Source: Bacteroidota bacterium
Lineage (GTDB): Bacteria > Bacteroidota > Bacteroidia > Bacteroidales > FEN-979
NCBI GenBank assembly: GCA_007280875.1
Contig: QYQJ01000081.1
Location: 1-47,796, forward strand
Reading direction: 5' to 3'
DNA length: 47,796 nucleotides
In this document: one piece after another, positions 18,201-25,795 of the stretch
Numbering within the stretch: position 1 is the first letter of the stretch
Layout of the letters: every line of letters starts with the position of its first letter
Notes under the pieces: model-generated
The model's database searches: none
What the model was told of the DNA's origin: nothing
Seen by the model: the letters and a program-made list of their open reading frames with translations, nothing else
Program-made: the position numbers and the translations under genes

Positions 18201-20459
18201 TGTTTCCATTTCGGGAGGTGTATCGCCGGTGGGCTGATCGGGGATGTACGTATAGTGATGCTTGTCGAGTCCCAGACTCAGGTTTTTAAAGGTAGATGAT
18301 GCTTTGATCAGGAGCACCGTCCCGATCGTGCGCAGCAGGTTGCTGGTAGATTCTACATAATCAGCTTCTTTCCCTTTTTCCAGTTCAGGGATGCCCATGA
18401 TCACCAGATCAGTTACCCGCGACTCTGCCACCACTATGTCATAGAACGGTTCCTGTCTGATATGGTTGTCTATCACTTTCACTGAAGCTTTGATACGGAG
18501 GGTGTCCAGTAACTCTTCGGCCCCGGTGAGGATATGGTCCTGGTGTTCACTCATCGAATTGACAATCATCAGGCGGATCCTTGCTGATTGCCACCGGCCG
18601 GAATGCAACAATAACTTCTCCAGTGCCAGTGCAAGGTTCCCCTGATTGCTGACATCCTTCCACCAGATATCTATGGTCTGGTATTGCCCGAAACCGGTCC
18701 GTTGGTCGTAATCCAGTAACAACACATTCAGATCCAGGTCGTAGAGTGTATGGAGCATTCCTGCAAACCGGGCCGGATACCGGGTCTCCCGGCCCCATCC
18801 CATCAGGACCGTGTTCGGTTCAAAACCGGAAAAACCATAGATGCCGGCTATGCTTTCGATCCCGTCGTAAAGGTCCCTGACCATGGTCCGGCGGGTAAAG
18901 ACACCGGTTGTGCCTTCATCCACCGGGATCTCCTGCCGTGTATTGGAAAACAGCAGGCTGGAGTTTTTATCCTCGATCAGATCGAAGTTGGAGAGTACTC
19001 CGTGCCTTCCAACCAGGCTCTTCCCGAATTCAATCAGGTGAGGCCGTTTATCGGATCCACCGCTGAACAGCACGATGTTTGGTTGCCAGTTCCGCTGTTC
19101 CATCGGTTTTTTACTCATGCGGTGCAGGGCATTTCGCACCAGGGAGGCATAGACACTCTGCCAGACATCGCCATACTCCGACCGGAGTTTTCTCCTGCGC
19201 AGGTAAAAATACAATCCACCCATGATGATCAGGGCTGCGAACATCGAGAGCATATCCAGTTTGAACATCACCCCGAAAGCAGCAAAAAAGCCTACCAGTC
19301 CAATGTAGCGGTTGACGCGGAATGAGGGTCGAAAATCGGGGCTGGCCCAGTTCTCCAGGAAGAAGGAGATGTTGATGAATCCGTAGGAGGCGAGGTAAAA
19401 CATGGTAACGATTCCGGCAATCACATTCAGTTCGCCAATGAGGATCCCTGCTTCGGCTATAAGGAAAATCATTAGCAGGGCATTCCGCGGTTCGTTGCTG
19501 GCACCATAGCCCCGTGAAAAGACCCGGGGTGTAATCCGGTCGGACGAAATCGCCTGAAGGATCCGGGGCCCGCCCAGGATACCTCCCATCGCTGAAGAGA
19601 GTGTAGCACCCCATATCCCGGCAATCACCAGGGGAGCAAACCAGGCGACCTTCAGCAGGAAATTGTAATCGGTCAGCAGCAATTCCCTGTCGACAAACAG
19701 AGCAAAGCTAACAGCCAGCCCCACATAGATAAGAAATCCGCAGCCGATGGCCCAAAGCGTTCCCTTCGGAATCGTTTTCTTCGGATCCTTGAGGTCGCCC
19801 GACATAGCTACACCGGCAGTAAATCCCGTAACTGCCGGAAAGAAAATGGCAAAGACCACTTCGGGAGAGATGCCTTCTTTCAGGTAAGAGAGGCTGATCA
19901 TCTCCGGATGCATCCCGGTGTGAATGAAGAGACCCACAAAGATCGAAATCAATGACAGGGCAATGGCCGCCATGATGTAAAACTGGGTTTTAATCGCAAC
20001 TGATGTACTGATGAAGGCAATGATCACCAGGATCACGATCGCGACTGTCCCAACGATGCGGAACCCGGTTACATCCTGTTCCAGTCCGGTGAAATTCCGG
20101 ATGGTTTCGATCGCCAGAAAGCTCTCGGCAAAACCTACCAGGTAGAGGGAGATGCTGAGGGCGGTTCCCACGAAGAGGGCGATCCCGATCGATCCGCCGA
20201 TCGGCAGGCCCAGGCTCCTGGACAGGATGTAATAGATACCCCCCGCCTGGATCTTTTTATCGGTGGCGATAGAGGAGATGCTCAGGCCGGTGGAGATAGA
20301 GATTACATGGGCCAGCACGATGATCACCAGGGCGCTGATCAGGCCGGCCTGGCCTACCACCCATCCGAGCCGCATGTACATGATCACCCCCAGGATCGTT
20401 AGCAACGATGGAGTGAATACACCGGCAAAGGCCCCGAATTTTCTGGCTTGTTCCATCAA
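15258..20459 (-). CDS. SLC12-type cation-chloride cotransporter fused to a large AAA-like ATPase
   Basis: One uninterrupted 1733-residue frame. Residues 1-425 form a 12-helix APC-superfamily transporter of the cation-chloride cotransporter (SLC12) kind: FGAFAGVFTPSLLTILGVIM at the start, then GGIYYILSRSLG, FFPAVTGFTAGVAMSGDLKD and SSAMGGILGGPRILQAIS. Residues 430-720 resemble the cytosolic C-terminal domain of that family. Residues 720-1440 are mostly helical and unrecognised. A P-loop ATPase follows, with Walker A GDRNTGKT at 1447-1454 and Walker B SLIVIDDLELWW around 1511-1522. The last ~70 residues look like a winged helix. Ordinary bacterial relatives end near 500-750 residues. Neighbours are a small lipoprotein upstream and MscS downstream. 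ATP use by the transporter is inference only. Confidence 0.85.
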   Translation of the reverse strand: MMEQARKFGAFAGVFTPSLLTILGVIMYMRLGWVVGQAGLISALVIIVLAHVISISTGLSISSIATDKKIQAGGIYYILSRSLGLPIGGSIGIALFVGTALSISLYLVGFAESFLAIETIRNFTGLEQDVTGFRIVGTVAIVILVIIAFISTSVAIKTQFYIMAAIALSLISIFVGLFIHTGMHPEMISLSYLKEGISPEVVFAIFFPAVTGFTAGVAMSGDLKDPKKTIPKGTLWAIGCGFLIYVGLAVSFALFVDRELLLTDYNFLLKVAWFAPLVIAGIWGATLSSAMGGILGGPRILQAISSDRITPRVFSRGYGASNEPRNALLMIFLIAEAGILIGELNVIAGIVTMFYLASYGFINISFFLENWASPDFRPSFRVNRYIGLVGFFAAFGVMFKLDMLSMFAALIIMGGLYFYLRRRKLRSEYGDVWQSVYASLVRNALHRMSKKPMEQRNWQPNIVLFSGGSDKRPHLIEFGKSLVGRHGVLSNFDLIEDKNSSLLFSNTRQEIPVDEGTTGVFTRRTMVRDLYDGIESIAGIYGFSGFEPNTVLMGWGRETRYPARFAGMLHTLYDLDLNVLLLDYDQRTGFGQYQTIDIWWKDVSNQGNLALALEKLLLHSGRWQSARIRLMIVNSMSEHQDHILTGAEELLDTLRIKASVKVIDNHIRQEPFYDIVVAESRVTDLVIMGIPELEKGKEADYVESTSNLLRTIGTVLLIKASSTFKNLSLGLDKHHYTYIPDQPTGDTPPEMETRPSEILLPDDVPVELKAIHASCAELITRFHKEYVHPAFRYNVNMVLALEKQTKESFQVLESGSFRELSRDKQARQLATVKTNHLVLTEKIIEELQKTISTTQREGLEKGIRFLLNGISHTVEETPARVSVRLFPRHLVLTGTDSLRARNFKRITRLIYPAKKIRAGITYTVRFQRLIRKVLPEGFYRNLNDSLTELVQHNLTSIHTIRTLLLATQHYYDLFGQPGIKNGRLEEVKKEVGEAIRKLKELNEEVEKVFSDGLREKLSALFPVLGHILDSGAANLNVPHADEKFIGQIQKTFQVLPERWSRNRILLYNGINLEVRLKLFAFRLGKIIERSLAEIGQLTNQRVIVQAQEMTTQLHQYLDGLKNDPALAFNLQEPDIPWDDRTDFQLTLDRIIDKSFISIKTLVNKLPETSEVLLPDSVNNAPELLTGEVRPVILPTYQLVDYHVQSNLFETLHRIRGTLPTEIYSSASKIRNLLRLVSIGNMSQEATGTLEMVLREDEAPGMYPGWEGFFTFTSEQAVRVEEELNHIHDILRRLKRDLEQQVTSTTGELVVSRLLRTPDIYKEYAKKRESRRRVQLYRKALLNMRQRLHKVTAALWYRQSDAFLFARKISTGDGKQRSVVDSLLTLYERVSPSEEVLNRLPFYYRQLFLQKYNFKSEFWVNRQKEIAQVQQAIARYRKRFQGGILIRGDRNTGKTFFINYISSNLCRGQRIYALNAPSAGSINPEVFIKALRESTGLDGSPDYIFASLEEDSLIVIDDLELWWEKSAGGTAVVELIGELIRKHGHKCLFLLTVSEGSYRIISQLTGIDSCFLSVVDLQPFNALAIREVIMFRHQSSGLEIRRSDRNNIRLTRTAQAKLFARYFIYTRGNIGAALLAWISHITDFRDNMLYIRQPQIPDHAVIDRLSPVTRLYLAQFLFHKRLDQPGLQRLTMDPAEEVEKQLLFLKRAGLINERAGRIFELDRYLYIHLKHIIQ

Positions 20460-20509
20460 TAGAGACAGATTTCGGTACGATCAGAAATATAAAGATAAGG
20501 AAATTTTAG

Positions 20510-20740
20510 TTACTCCTCTCCCGTCAGCCGGTTCATCTTTGCGATCTGGATCTGGTAGTTGAGCTGAGCCCCGAGCAGATCGGCTTCCTTCACGTACTGT
20601 CCTTCCACTTCCGGGACTTCCTGTTCTACCACCTCAATCACGGATACGGGGACAAAATCGTTGTCGGTTTGAACTGGGCGATCAGTACATCCGGCAACAG
20701 TCAGCAACAGGAAAAGTACGACAAAAGGTTGTCGGCTCAT
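20510..20740 (-). CDS. Small lipoprotein, 76 residues
   Basis: Starting at the ATG at 20740 gives MSRQPFVVLFLLLTVAGCTD, a signal peptide with a lipobox (TVAGC), so the mature protein is a lipid-anchored peptide of about 58 residues. The remainder is acidic with VIEVVEQEVPEVEGQYVKEADLL and no known domain. A longer frame extends upstream into the aspartate decarboxylase gene in another frame; I reject it because the signal peptide begins at 20740. It lies 22 bp after aspD and 50 bp before the SLC12-ATPase gene on the same strand. Its role is unknown. Confidence 0.7.
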   Translation of the reverse strand: MSRQPFVVLFLLLTVAGCTDRPVQTDNDFVPVSVIEVVEQEVPEVEGQYVKEADLLGAQLNYQIQIAKMNRLTGEE

Positions 20741-20762
20741 AGCTGAAAAGGTTTTGGTGTAT

Positions 20763-22403
20763 TTATGTTGATTTTTTCCAATCGTCAAGGTATTCGGTGA
20801 CGATCTCCTTGATTCCTCTGGCGATGGCTGTATAAGAATTATCATCAAGGTTGGCCAGGGAGACCCGGACAGACCACTCTGGGCCATCGAAGCCACCACC
20901 GTTCAAAAGCACTATCGATTCGAGTTCGGCGAGACGGAAAACAACATCCACGGGTTCAAAATGTTTCTTCAGGAAATCGGCAAACTTCTTGCCATGATTT
21001 AATTCGGCCCAGAGCATGATATCCAGTTCGGCATAGTACCCTGCCCTGTCGGGATTGGGTTTCAGCTTGAATCCCATCCCTTCGAAGAGCAACGTCAACC
21101 TGTTGTGAACGATGTCGCAGGTGAGTTGCTTGTAAGCGTTTTTCTTATCAAAGAGGGCAAAAGCGGCAAAAAGCATCATCTGGATCTGTTGTGGCAGCGA
21201 AAGGCCTGCCGTGTGGTTGAGCGCCACCATCCGGCTGTCGGCTACCATCCGGTCGATGAACTTCAGCTGATCAGGATGGAGATGGATGGAGTGATACCGC
21301 TTGAACAGCGCCTTTTTTTTGACCTCGGGGAGCTCCCTGATCATCCGGTCATAGATATTTTTTTCATGCAGGGCAATCACACCCAAACGCCATCCGGTGC
21401 AGCCGAAATATTTGGAAAAGGAGTAGACCCCCAGCGTATTATGCGGGATCTCGGCCATCAGGGAGCGGAATCCACTAACGAAGGTACCATATACATCATC
21501 CGTGATGAACATAAGATTGGGATTATCTTTTTTGATGATGCCAATGATCTTCTTCCTTTCGCGGGGGCTTAGAGCTACAGACGGAGGATTGCTGGGGTTC
21601 ACCAGGTAAGCGATTTTGATGTCAGGATCTTTCAGCTTATCGAGCTCCTCATCAGGATATTCCCAGTTGTGCATCCCGTCGACATTCTTCCCGGTGGCGT
21701 TGATATGGACCACCTTGAAATTGAAACGGTCGAGTTCCGGGATCTCGATGTAGGGAGTGAAGATTGGTACGAAGAGTACCACTTTATCACCCCGCTTGAT
21801 GAGGAAGTTCTGCATCAGGGAGTCGAAGATGTAGCACATGGCAGCGGTCCCCCCTTCGGTAGCAAACAGGTCGTACTTCCCTTTGGGCGGACGGTTGTCG
21901 CATAGTTCCTGCATGAGGTAGTCGTGGACGATCGCTTCGGGGAATTTCAGCATGCGGTCGGGAACCGGGTACTGGTCCCCGATCACCCCTTCGGCCAGTT
22001 CATGGACAAAGGCATCGGGATCGAACGTGTGAATTCCGATACCATATTTATAAAGTTCCGAAAGCAGCCTGATGCCGGGTTTGTCCTTGTTTTCCTTCAG
22101 GAATTTCTCAAATCGTTTGGCGATCCCTTTCTGCTGGGGAATCCCGGCAAGGCCCTGCTTGTAATTCATGGGCCTGCGGCACTCCTCGATACCGAAAAGC
22201 CCCAGGGTAAAAAAGGCTTCACGGGGCACGGCTGAGATCCAGTTGGGATTTCCACGGCCTGCGTTGAGCATGCTATGTGTAGTTTTGTTGGTGTGGTGGT
22301 TGGCCAGGTTGATCAGGGTATTTTTTATCTCGAACGGACTCATTTGCTCAAGCTTCTTTTCAGCCGTACGACTTGTCTTGATTGCAGGTAATTTCTTTGC
22401 CAT
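20763..22403 (-). CDS. aspD: Aspartate 4-decarboxylase (bifunctional aspartate transaminase)
   Basis: A 546-residue fold-type I PLP enzyme that converts L-aspartate to L-alanine and CO2. The length and N-terminus (LNAGRGNPNW) fit the aspartate 4-decarboxylase branch; ordinary aspartate aminotransferases are near 400 residues. The PLP lysine is K331 in YSFSKYFGCTGWRLG. NPSNPPS and TDDVYGTF supply the substrate and cofactor contacts, and WSVRVSLANL carries the conserved Arg near the end. It follows aspT at 12 bp. Together the two make a known proton-motive cycle: aspartate in, alanine out, with one cytosolic proton consumed per turnover. Confidence 0.9.
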   Translation of the reverse strand: MAKKLPAIKTSRTAEKKLEQMSPFEIKNTLINLANHHTNKTTHSMLNAGRGNPNWISAVPREAFFTLGLFGIEECRRPMNYKQGLAGIPQQKGIAKRFEKFLKENKDKPGIRLLSELYKYGIGIHTFDPDAFVHELAEGVIGDQYPVPDRMLKFPEAIVHDYLMQELCDNRPPKGKYDLFATEGGTAAMCYIFDSLMQNFLIKRGDKVVLFVPIFTPYIEIPELDRFNFKVVHINATGKNVDGMHNWEYPDEELDKLKDPDIKIAYLVNPSNPPSVALSPRERKKIIGIIKKDNPNLMFITDDVYGTFVSGFRSLMAEIPHNTLGVYSFSKYFGCTGWRLGVIALHEKNIYDRMIRELPEVKKKALFKRYHSIHLHPDQLKFIDRMVADSRMVALNHTAGLSLPQQIQMMLFAAFALFDKKNAYKQLTCDIVHNRLTLLFEGMGFKLKPNPDRAGYYAELDIMLWAELNHGKKFADFLKKHFEPVDVVFRLAELESIVLLNGGGFDGPEWSVRVSLANLDDNSYTAIARGIKEIVTEYLDDWKKST

Positions 22404-22415
22404 ACTATCGGTGAT

Positions 22416-24116
22416 TTAGTTTATCAGAAAAACAATGATGATCCCGCAGATGATCAGCAGGGTATTGCCTACTGCATAGGTAACGGTATAACCCAACGCG
22501 GGCAGCGGACTCTCCAGCGAATCCTGGACGGCCGGAAGTGCAGCGGTGGTGGTTCGGGCTCCGGAACAGCAACCCAGGCCAAGGGCTACATTGAATTTAA
22601 AGACATACCTGGCCATGAGGATACCCACAAAGAGCGGGATGAGTGAAGCAGCTGCGCCAATTACAAAGAGCATTGGACCAACCTGTTTAAAACCGTCCAC
22701 GAAACTGGGTCCGGCTGAAATACCAACTACGGCGATAAATGCATTCAACCCAAGGTTGGTCATGATCCAGAGGGCAGGCTGAGGGATCTGTGCAACATTG
22801 GGATGTCTGGAACGAAGCCATCCGAAGAAGAGACCCGCGATCAGGGCGCCGCCGCTGGTGCTGAGGCTAAGGGTTACTTTGCCTGCGTGAAAGGCGAGTG
22901 CACCAACCAGTCCGCCCAACAAGATCCCCAGGCCAACTGAGATCAGGTCGGTGGTATTGGTCGAAATATCGGGAATACCCAGAAGTTTCACTGCGGCCTG
23001 CACATCTTTCTTCGGGCCCATGAGGTAAAGCATATCCCCTTTCTGAAGAATGGTTTGGGGCATCATCGGGATCTCGGTCCCCCCCCGGGTTATTTTTTGA
23101 AGCGAAACCCGCAGGTCGTACCGCTCATGGCTCAGCTCCTGGATCGTCATTCCATCTGCCGTTTTGGCGGTTAACAGTACACTCACCGATTCCACCTCAA
23201 ATTTCAGCAATTGCGGATCAAAGATCTCTTTCCCGATCTTTTTCTCCTCTGTAATCACACCCACTCCTTTTCCTTGCAATACTACATCATCGTGTGCTTC
23301 AAACCGGAAATCCGGAGCCGCGTTTAGGACCTCATGAGTACCGTGCCGTCTTACTTTTTCGACATAGAGCCTGTACCCGTCAGCAATGAACCCTTTTTGC
23401 ATCTCATCTACCGTTTTACCCACAAAAATGGAATCGGAACTGATGTTAAAAGCCCGGAAAACGATGCTGTGGTAAGAGGAGATCAGGGATGGATCGTCTG
23501 ATCCAACACCCAGCTTGGCTGCCAGATCGATGCATTGTTGCCTCGCTTTTTTAAGCCCTCCCCAGAAGAGCGGCCCAACCTGGGCCAGGAAAAATGCAGA
23601 ACCAATTGTCCCGAAAAGATAGGTGACCGCATAACAGACAGGGATGGCATTCACCATGCTTTTCTTCAGGGCCGGATCAATGTTCAGCGAGTTGATCGTG
23701 TCTCCACCTACACCAATGACGGCTGAAATAGTCTGAGCGCCGGCAAAAAGTCCTGCCGCTTGTCCTACATTATATCCCATCATTTTGGCCAGCAACCAGG
23801 TAGCAACCAGGGCCACGGCGGCGATGATGGTGGTGAAAAGCAACTGGGGCAAGCCGGATTTCCGCAGGCTGTTAAAAAACTGAGGGCCCACGGTATACCC
23901 CACGGAAAAGAGAAAGATAAGGAAAAAGATCTGCTTGACATCACCGGAAATATCAATTCGCATCTGTCCAACAATGACACCAACAAGCAAGACACTTGTC
24001 ACGTTGCCCAGCGAAAATGTTTTGTACTTGAAACGTCCGATAAAAAAACCGGCCGCGATGGTCAGAAAGACAGCGAGTTCAGGATGCTCGCGAAAGGTGG
24101 TGAGAAACCAGTTCAT
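22416..24116 (-). CDS. aspT: Aspartate:alanine antiporter AspT
   Basis: A 566-residue transporter of the AspT/AAE family. Two hydrophobic blocks (about 1-190 and 390-566) flank a cytosolic region with two TrkA-C (RCK-C) domains at about 205-375, where DSIFVGKTVDEMQ and GDMLYLMGPKKDVQ are the typical features. GFFIGRFKYKTFSLGNVTS and GGALIAGLFFGWLRS are family motifs. AspT exchanges aspartate (1-) for neutral alanine electrogenically. It is the first gene of the five-gene minus-strand operon and is followed at once by aspD, which confirms the pairing. A remnant of a second copy lies directly upstream. Confidence 0.9.
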   Translation of the reverse strand: MNWFLTTFREHPELAVFLTIAAGFFIGRFKYKTFSLGNVTSVLLVGVIVGQMRIDISGDVKQIFFLIFLFSVGYTVGPQFFNSLRKSGLPQLLFTTIIAAVALVATWLLAKMMGYNVGQAAGLFAGAQTISAVIGVGGDTINSLNIDPALKKSMVNAIPVCYAVTYLFGTIGSAFFLAQVGPLFWGGLKKARQQCIDLAAKLGVGSDDPSLISSYHSIVFRAFNISSDSIFVGKTVDEMQKGFIADGYRLYVEKVRRHGTHEVLNAAPDFRFEAHDDVVLQGKGVGVITEEKKIGKEIFDPQLLKFEVESVSVLLTAKTADGMTIQELSHERYDLRVSLQKITRGGTEIPMMPQTILQKGDMLYLMGPKKDVQAAVKLLGIPDISTNTTDLISVGLGILLGGLVGALAFHAGKVTLSLSTSGGALIAGLFFGWLRSRHPNVAQIPQPALWIMTNLGLNAFIAVVGISAGPSFVDGFKQVGPMLFVIGAAASLIPLFVGILMARYVFKFNVALGLGCCSGARTTTAALPAVQDSLESPLPALGYTVTYAVGNTLLIICGIIIVFLIN

Positions 24117-24127
24117 AGGCGATGAAT

Positions 24128-24223
24128 TTAAAATGGAAGGCCTAAATTAATTAAAAATTTGAACCGCCCAATGAAGAATCCCAATGCAATGGTGAGAAAG
24201 ACAGCAAGTAAAAAATAGTGTGA
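24128..24223 (-). pseudogene. Remnant of a second AspT N-terminus
   Basis: The minus strand reads SHYFLLAVFLTIALGFFIGRF, then KFLINLGLPF and a stop at 24128-24130. This aligns without gaps to the AspT N-terminus (LAVFLTIAAGFFIGRFKY) for 17 of its residues. The DNA of 24160-24211 also aligns base by base to 24009-24060 inside aspT. No start codon with a proper context is seen. It sits 12 bp upstream of the intact gene in the same direction, so it is most likely a decayed tandem duplicate. Confidence 0.65.
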
Positions 24224-24229
24224 AAATTG

Positions 24230-24237
24230 TAGCTTTG
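24230..24237 (+). promoter_or_regulatory. Bacteroidota -7 promoter element for nuoI
   Basis: TAGCTTTG matches TAnnTTTG and lies 21 bp before the nuoI ATG. It shows that the second half of complex I has its own promoter after the minus-strand insertion. No -33 match is seen at normal spacing. Confidence 0.5.
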
Positions 24238-24258
24238 TAATTTCCCCTGAAAGCCTCC

Positions 24259-24834
24259 ATGAGATCTCTGACCAACCGATCGAAAATTGTAACCGACAAG
24301 CGGTTGACCTTCCTGGAAAGGATCTACCTGCCTGCCATCCTGAATGGCATGCAGGTTACTTTCAGCCACCTGTTCCGCCACAAGGCAACCATTAATTATC
24401 CGGAGAAGAAACGGGAATTTGCGGAGATCTACCGGGGCAAGCATGTATTGAAACGGGATGACGAAGGGCGCGAACGGTGCACTGCCTGTGGTCTCTGCGC
24501 CGTGGCCTGTCCGGCCGAAGCCATCACCATGGTGGCAGCCGAGCGAAAACAGGGAGAGGAGCATCTGTACCGGGAAGAGAAATATGCTGCCATATATGAG
24601 ATCAACATGCTGCGCTGTATCTTTTGCGGACTGTGTGAAGAGGCCTGCCCGAAAGAGGCGATTTTTCTGACCAGGGAGACAGTCCAATCGGAATATAACC
24701 GGGAGGAATTTATCTACGGGAAGGCCCTGCTGGTGGAACCACTTGATCCTGGTAAGAGGATCGACATATCAAAGCGCCAGACCCCGGAGGTGCTGGCGTT
24801 TAAGAAAGACAGGACAAGAAAGCATAACAAATGA
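24259..24834 (+). CDS. nuoI: NADH-quinone oxidoreductase subunit I
   Basis: A 191-residue ferredoxin-like subunit carrying clusters N6a and N6b. The ligand sets are C74/C77/C80/C84 (RCTACGLCAVACP) and C120/C123/C126/C130 (RCIFCGLCEEACP). It starts the second nuo block right after the minus-strand operon, with its own -7 element. A basic tail (KKDRTRKHNK) ends the protein. nuoJ follows after a gap filled with ATTGCACATGA repeats. Confidence 0.93.
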   Translation: MRSLTNRSKIVTDKRLTFLERIYLPAILNGMQVTFSHLFRHKATINYPEKKREFAEIYRGKHVLKRDDEGRERCTACGLCAVACPAEAITMVAAERKQGEEHLYREEKYAAIYEINMLRCIFCGLCEEACPKEAIFLTRETVQSEYNREEFIYGKALLVEPLDPGKRIDISKRQTPEVLAFKKDRTRKHNK

Positions 24835-24893
24835 AATGGAATTGCCATGGATTGCACATGAATTGCACATGAATTGATCATGAATTCAAAACC
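24835..24893 (+). repeat. ATTGCACATGA-type direct repeats before nuoJ
   Basis: Imperfect units GGATTGCACATGA, ATTGCACATGA and ATTGATCATGA follow each other between nuoI and nuoJ. They have the same short, simple character as the repeats in the other nuo gaps. Confidence 0.55.
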
Positions 24894-24917
24894 TGGTATC
24901 GGGAACCCGTAACTGAC

Positions 24918-25433
24918 ATGTTTACCACATACCTTTTCTATTTCCTCTGTATTTTGGCAATCTACGCTGCCCTGATGGTGCTTGTATCGCGGAAGCCCAT
25001 TCACAGTGTGCTATACCTGGTGCTGGTCTTTTTTGCCATCGCCGGGCACTACATCCTGTTGAATGCGCAGTTCCTGGCCGTGGTGCACATTATTGTCTAT
25101 GCCGGGGCCATCATGGTACTTTTCCTTTTCACCGTGATGTTGCTGAACCTGAACAGGGAGGAGACTTCTCCCAAGGCAGGATGGGTGAAAGTATCAGCTA
25201 TCGTAGCGGGTGGTCTGTTGATGCTGGTAATGATCGGAGTGTTCCGGGGCTATGAGATGGCAGTGACAAGTAACCCGGCACTGACCCAGATCGGACTGGT
25301 TAAAAACCTGGGACGGATCCTGTTTGACGACTACATCATCCCGTTCGAACTATCGTCGGTGCTGTTTCTAACAGCCATGATCGGAGCGGTAATGCTGGGG
25401 AAAAAAGAACAAATCAAGAAAACATATGACTGA
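24918..25433 (+). CDS. nuoJ: NADH-quinone oxidoreductase subunit J
   Basis: A 171-residue membrane subunit with five predicted helices. The conserved third helix GAIMVLFLFTVMLLNL, which contains the pi-bulge needed for coupling, and the N-terminal HSVLYLVLVFFAIAGHYILL are both present. The stop overlaps the nuoK start region by eight bases. Confidence 0.9.
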   Translation: MFTTYLFYFLCILAIYAALMVLVSRKPIHSVLYLVLVFFAIAGHYILLNAQFLAVVHIIVYAGAIMVLFLFTVMLLNLNREETSPKAGWVKVSAIVAGGLLMLVMIGVFRGYEMAVTSNPALTQIGLVKNLGRILFDDYIIPFELSSVLFLTAMIGAVMLGKKEQIKKTYD

Positions 25434-25746
25434 GACCCTCATGGTCATTCCGATTTTGCATTATCTCACCTTCTGCTCGGTGCTGTTCGGCATCGGGGTG
25501 ATCGGGGTACTGGTGAAGCGGAACGCACTGGTGATCCTGATGTCGATCGAGCTGATGATCAATTCGATCAATCTCCTTTTAGCGGCCTTTTCCACCTACC
25601 TGAATGATCCGGCGGGCCAGATATTTGTCTTTTTCATCATGGTAGTCGCGGCGGCCGAGGTGGCGGTGGGGCTGGCGATCATTGTGCTGATTTTCAGGAC
25701 GACGCATACGATTGATATAGATGTGCTTAATAAACTCAAATGGTGA
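25426..25746 (+). CDS. nuoK: NADH-quinone oxidoreductase subunit K
   Basis: A 106-residue membrane subunit with three helices and the two conserved membrane glutamates, in SIELMINSINLL and in AAAEVAVGLAIIV. It overlaps nuoJ by eight bases. I keep the first ATG; a second ATG at 25441 would give the more common length of about 101. Confidence 0.92.
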   Translation: MTETLMVIPILHYLTFCSVLFGIGVIGVLVKRNALVILMSIELMINSINLLLAAFSTYLNDPAGQIFVFFIMVVAAAEVAVGLAIIVLIFRTTHTIDIDVLNKLKW

Positions 25747-25749
25747 CAG

Positions 25750-25784
25750 GTAATTACAAATTACGAATTACAAATTAGGAATTG
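25750..25784 (+). repeat. AATTACAAATTACGAATT direct repeats before nuoL
   Basis: Units AATTACAA, ATTACGAA, TTACAAATTAGGAATT follow in tandem between nuoK and nuoL. The same motif recurs before nuoN (29213-29244) and, in altered form, inside the YdcF-like gene (36478-36511). Confidence 0.65.
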
Positions 25785-25795
25785 CGGATGTAAGT

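Noticed and set aside
20741..20899. N-terminal extension of the small lipoprotein
   Set aside because: It would overlap aspD, and the signal peptide with lipobox starts at 20740.
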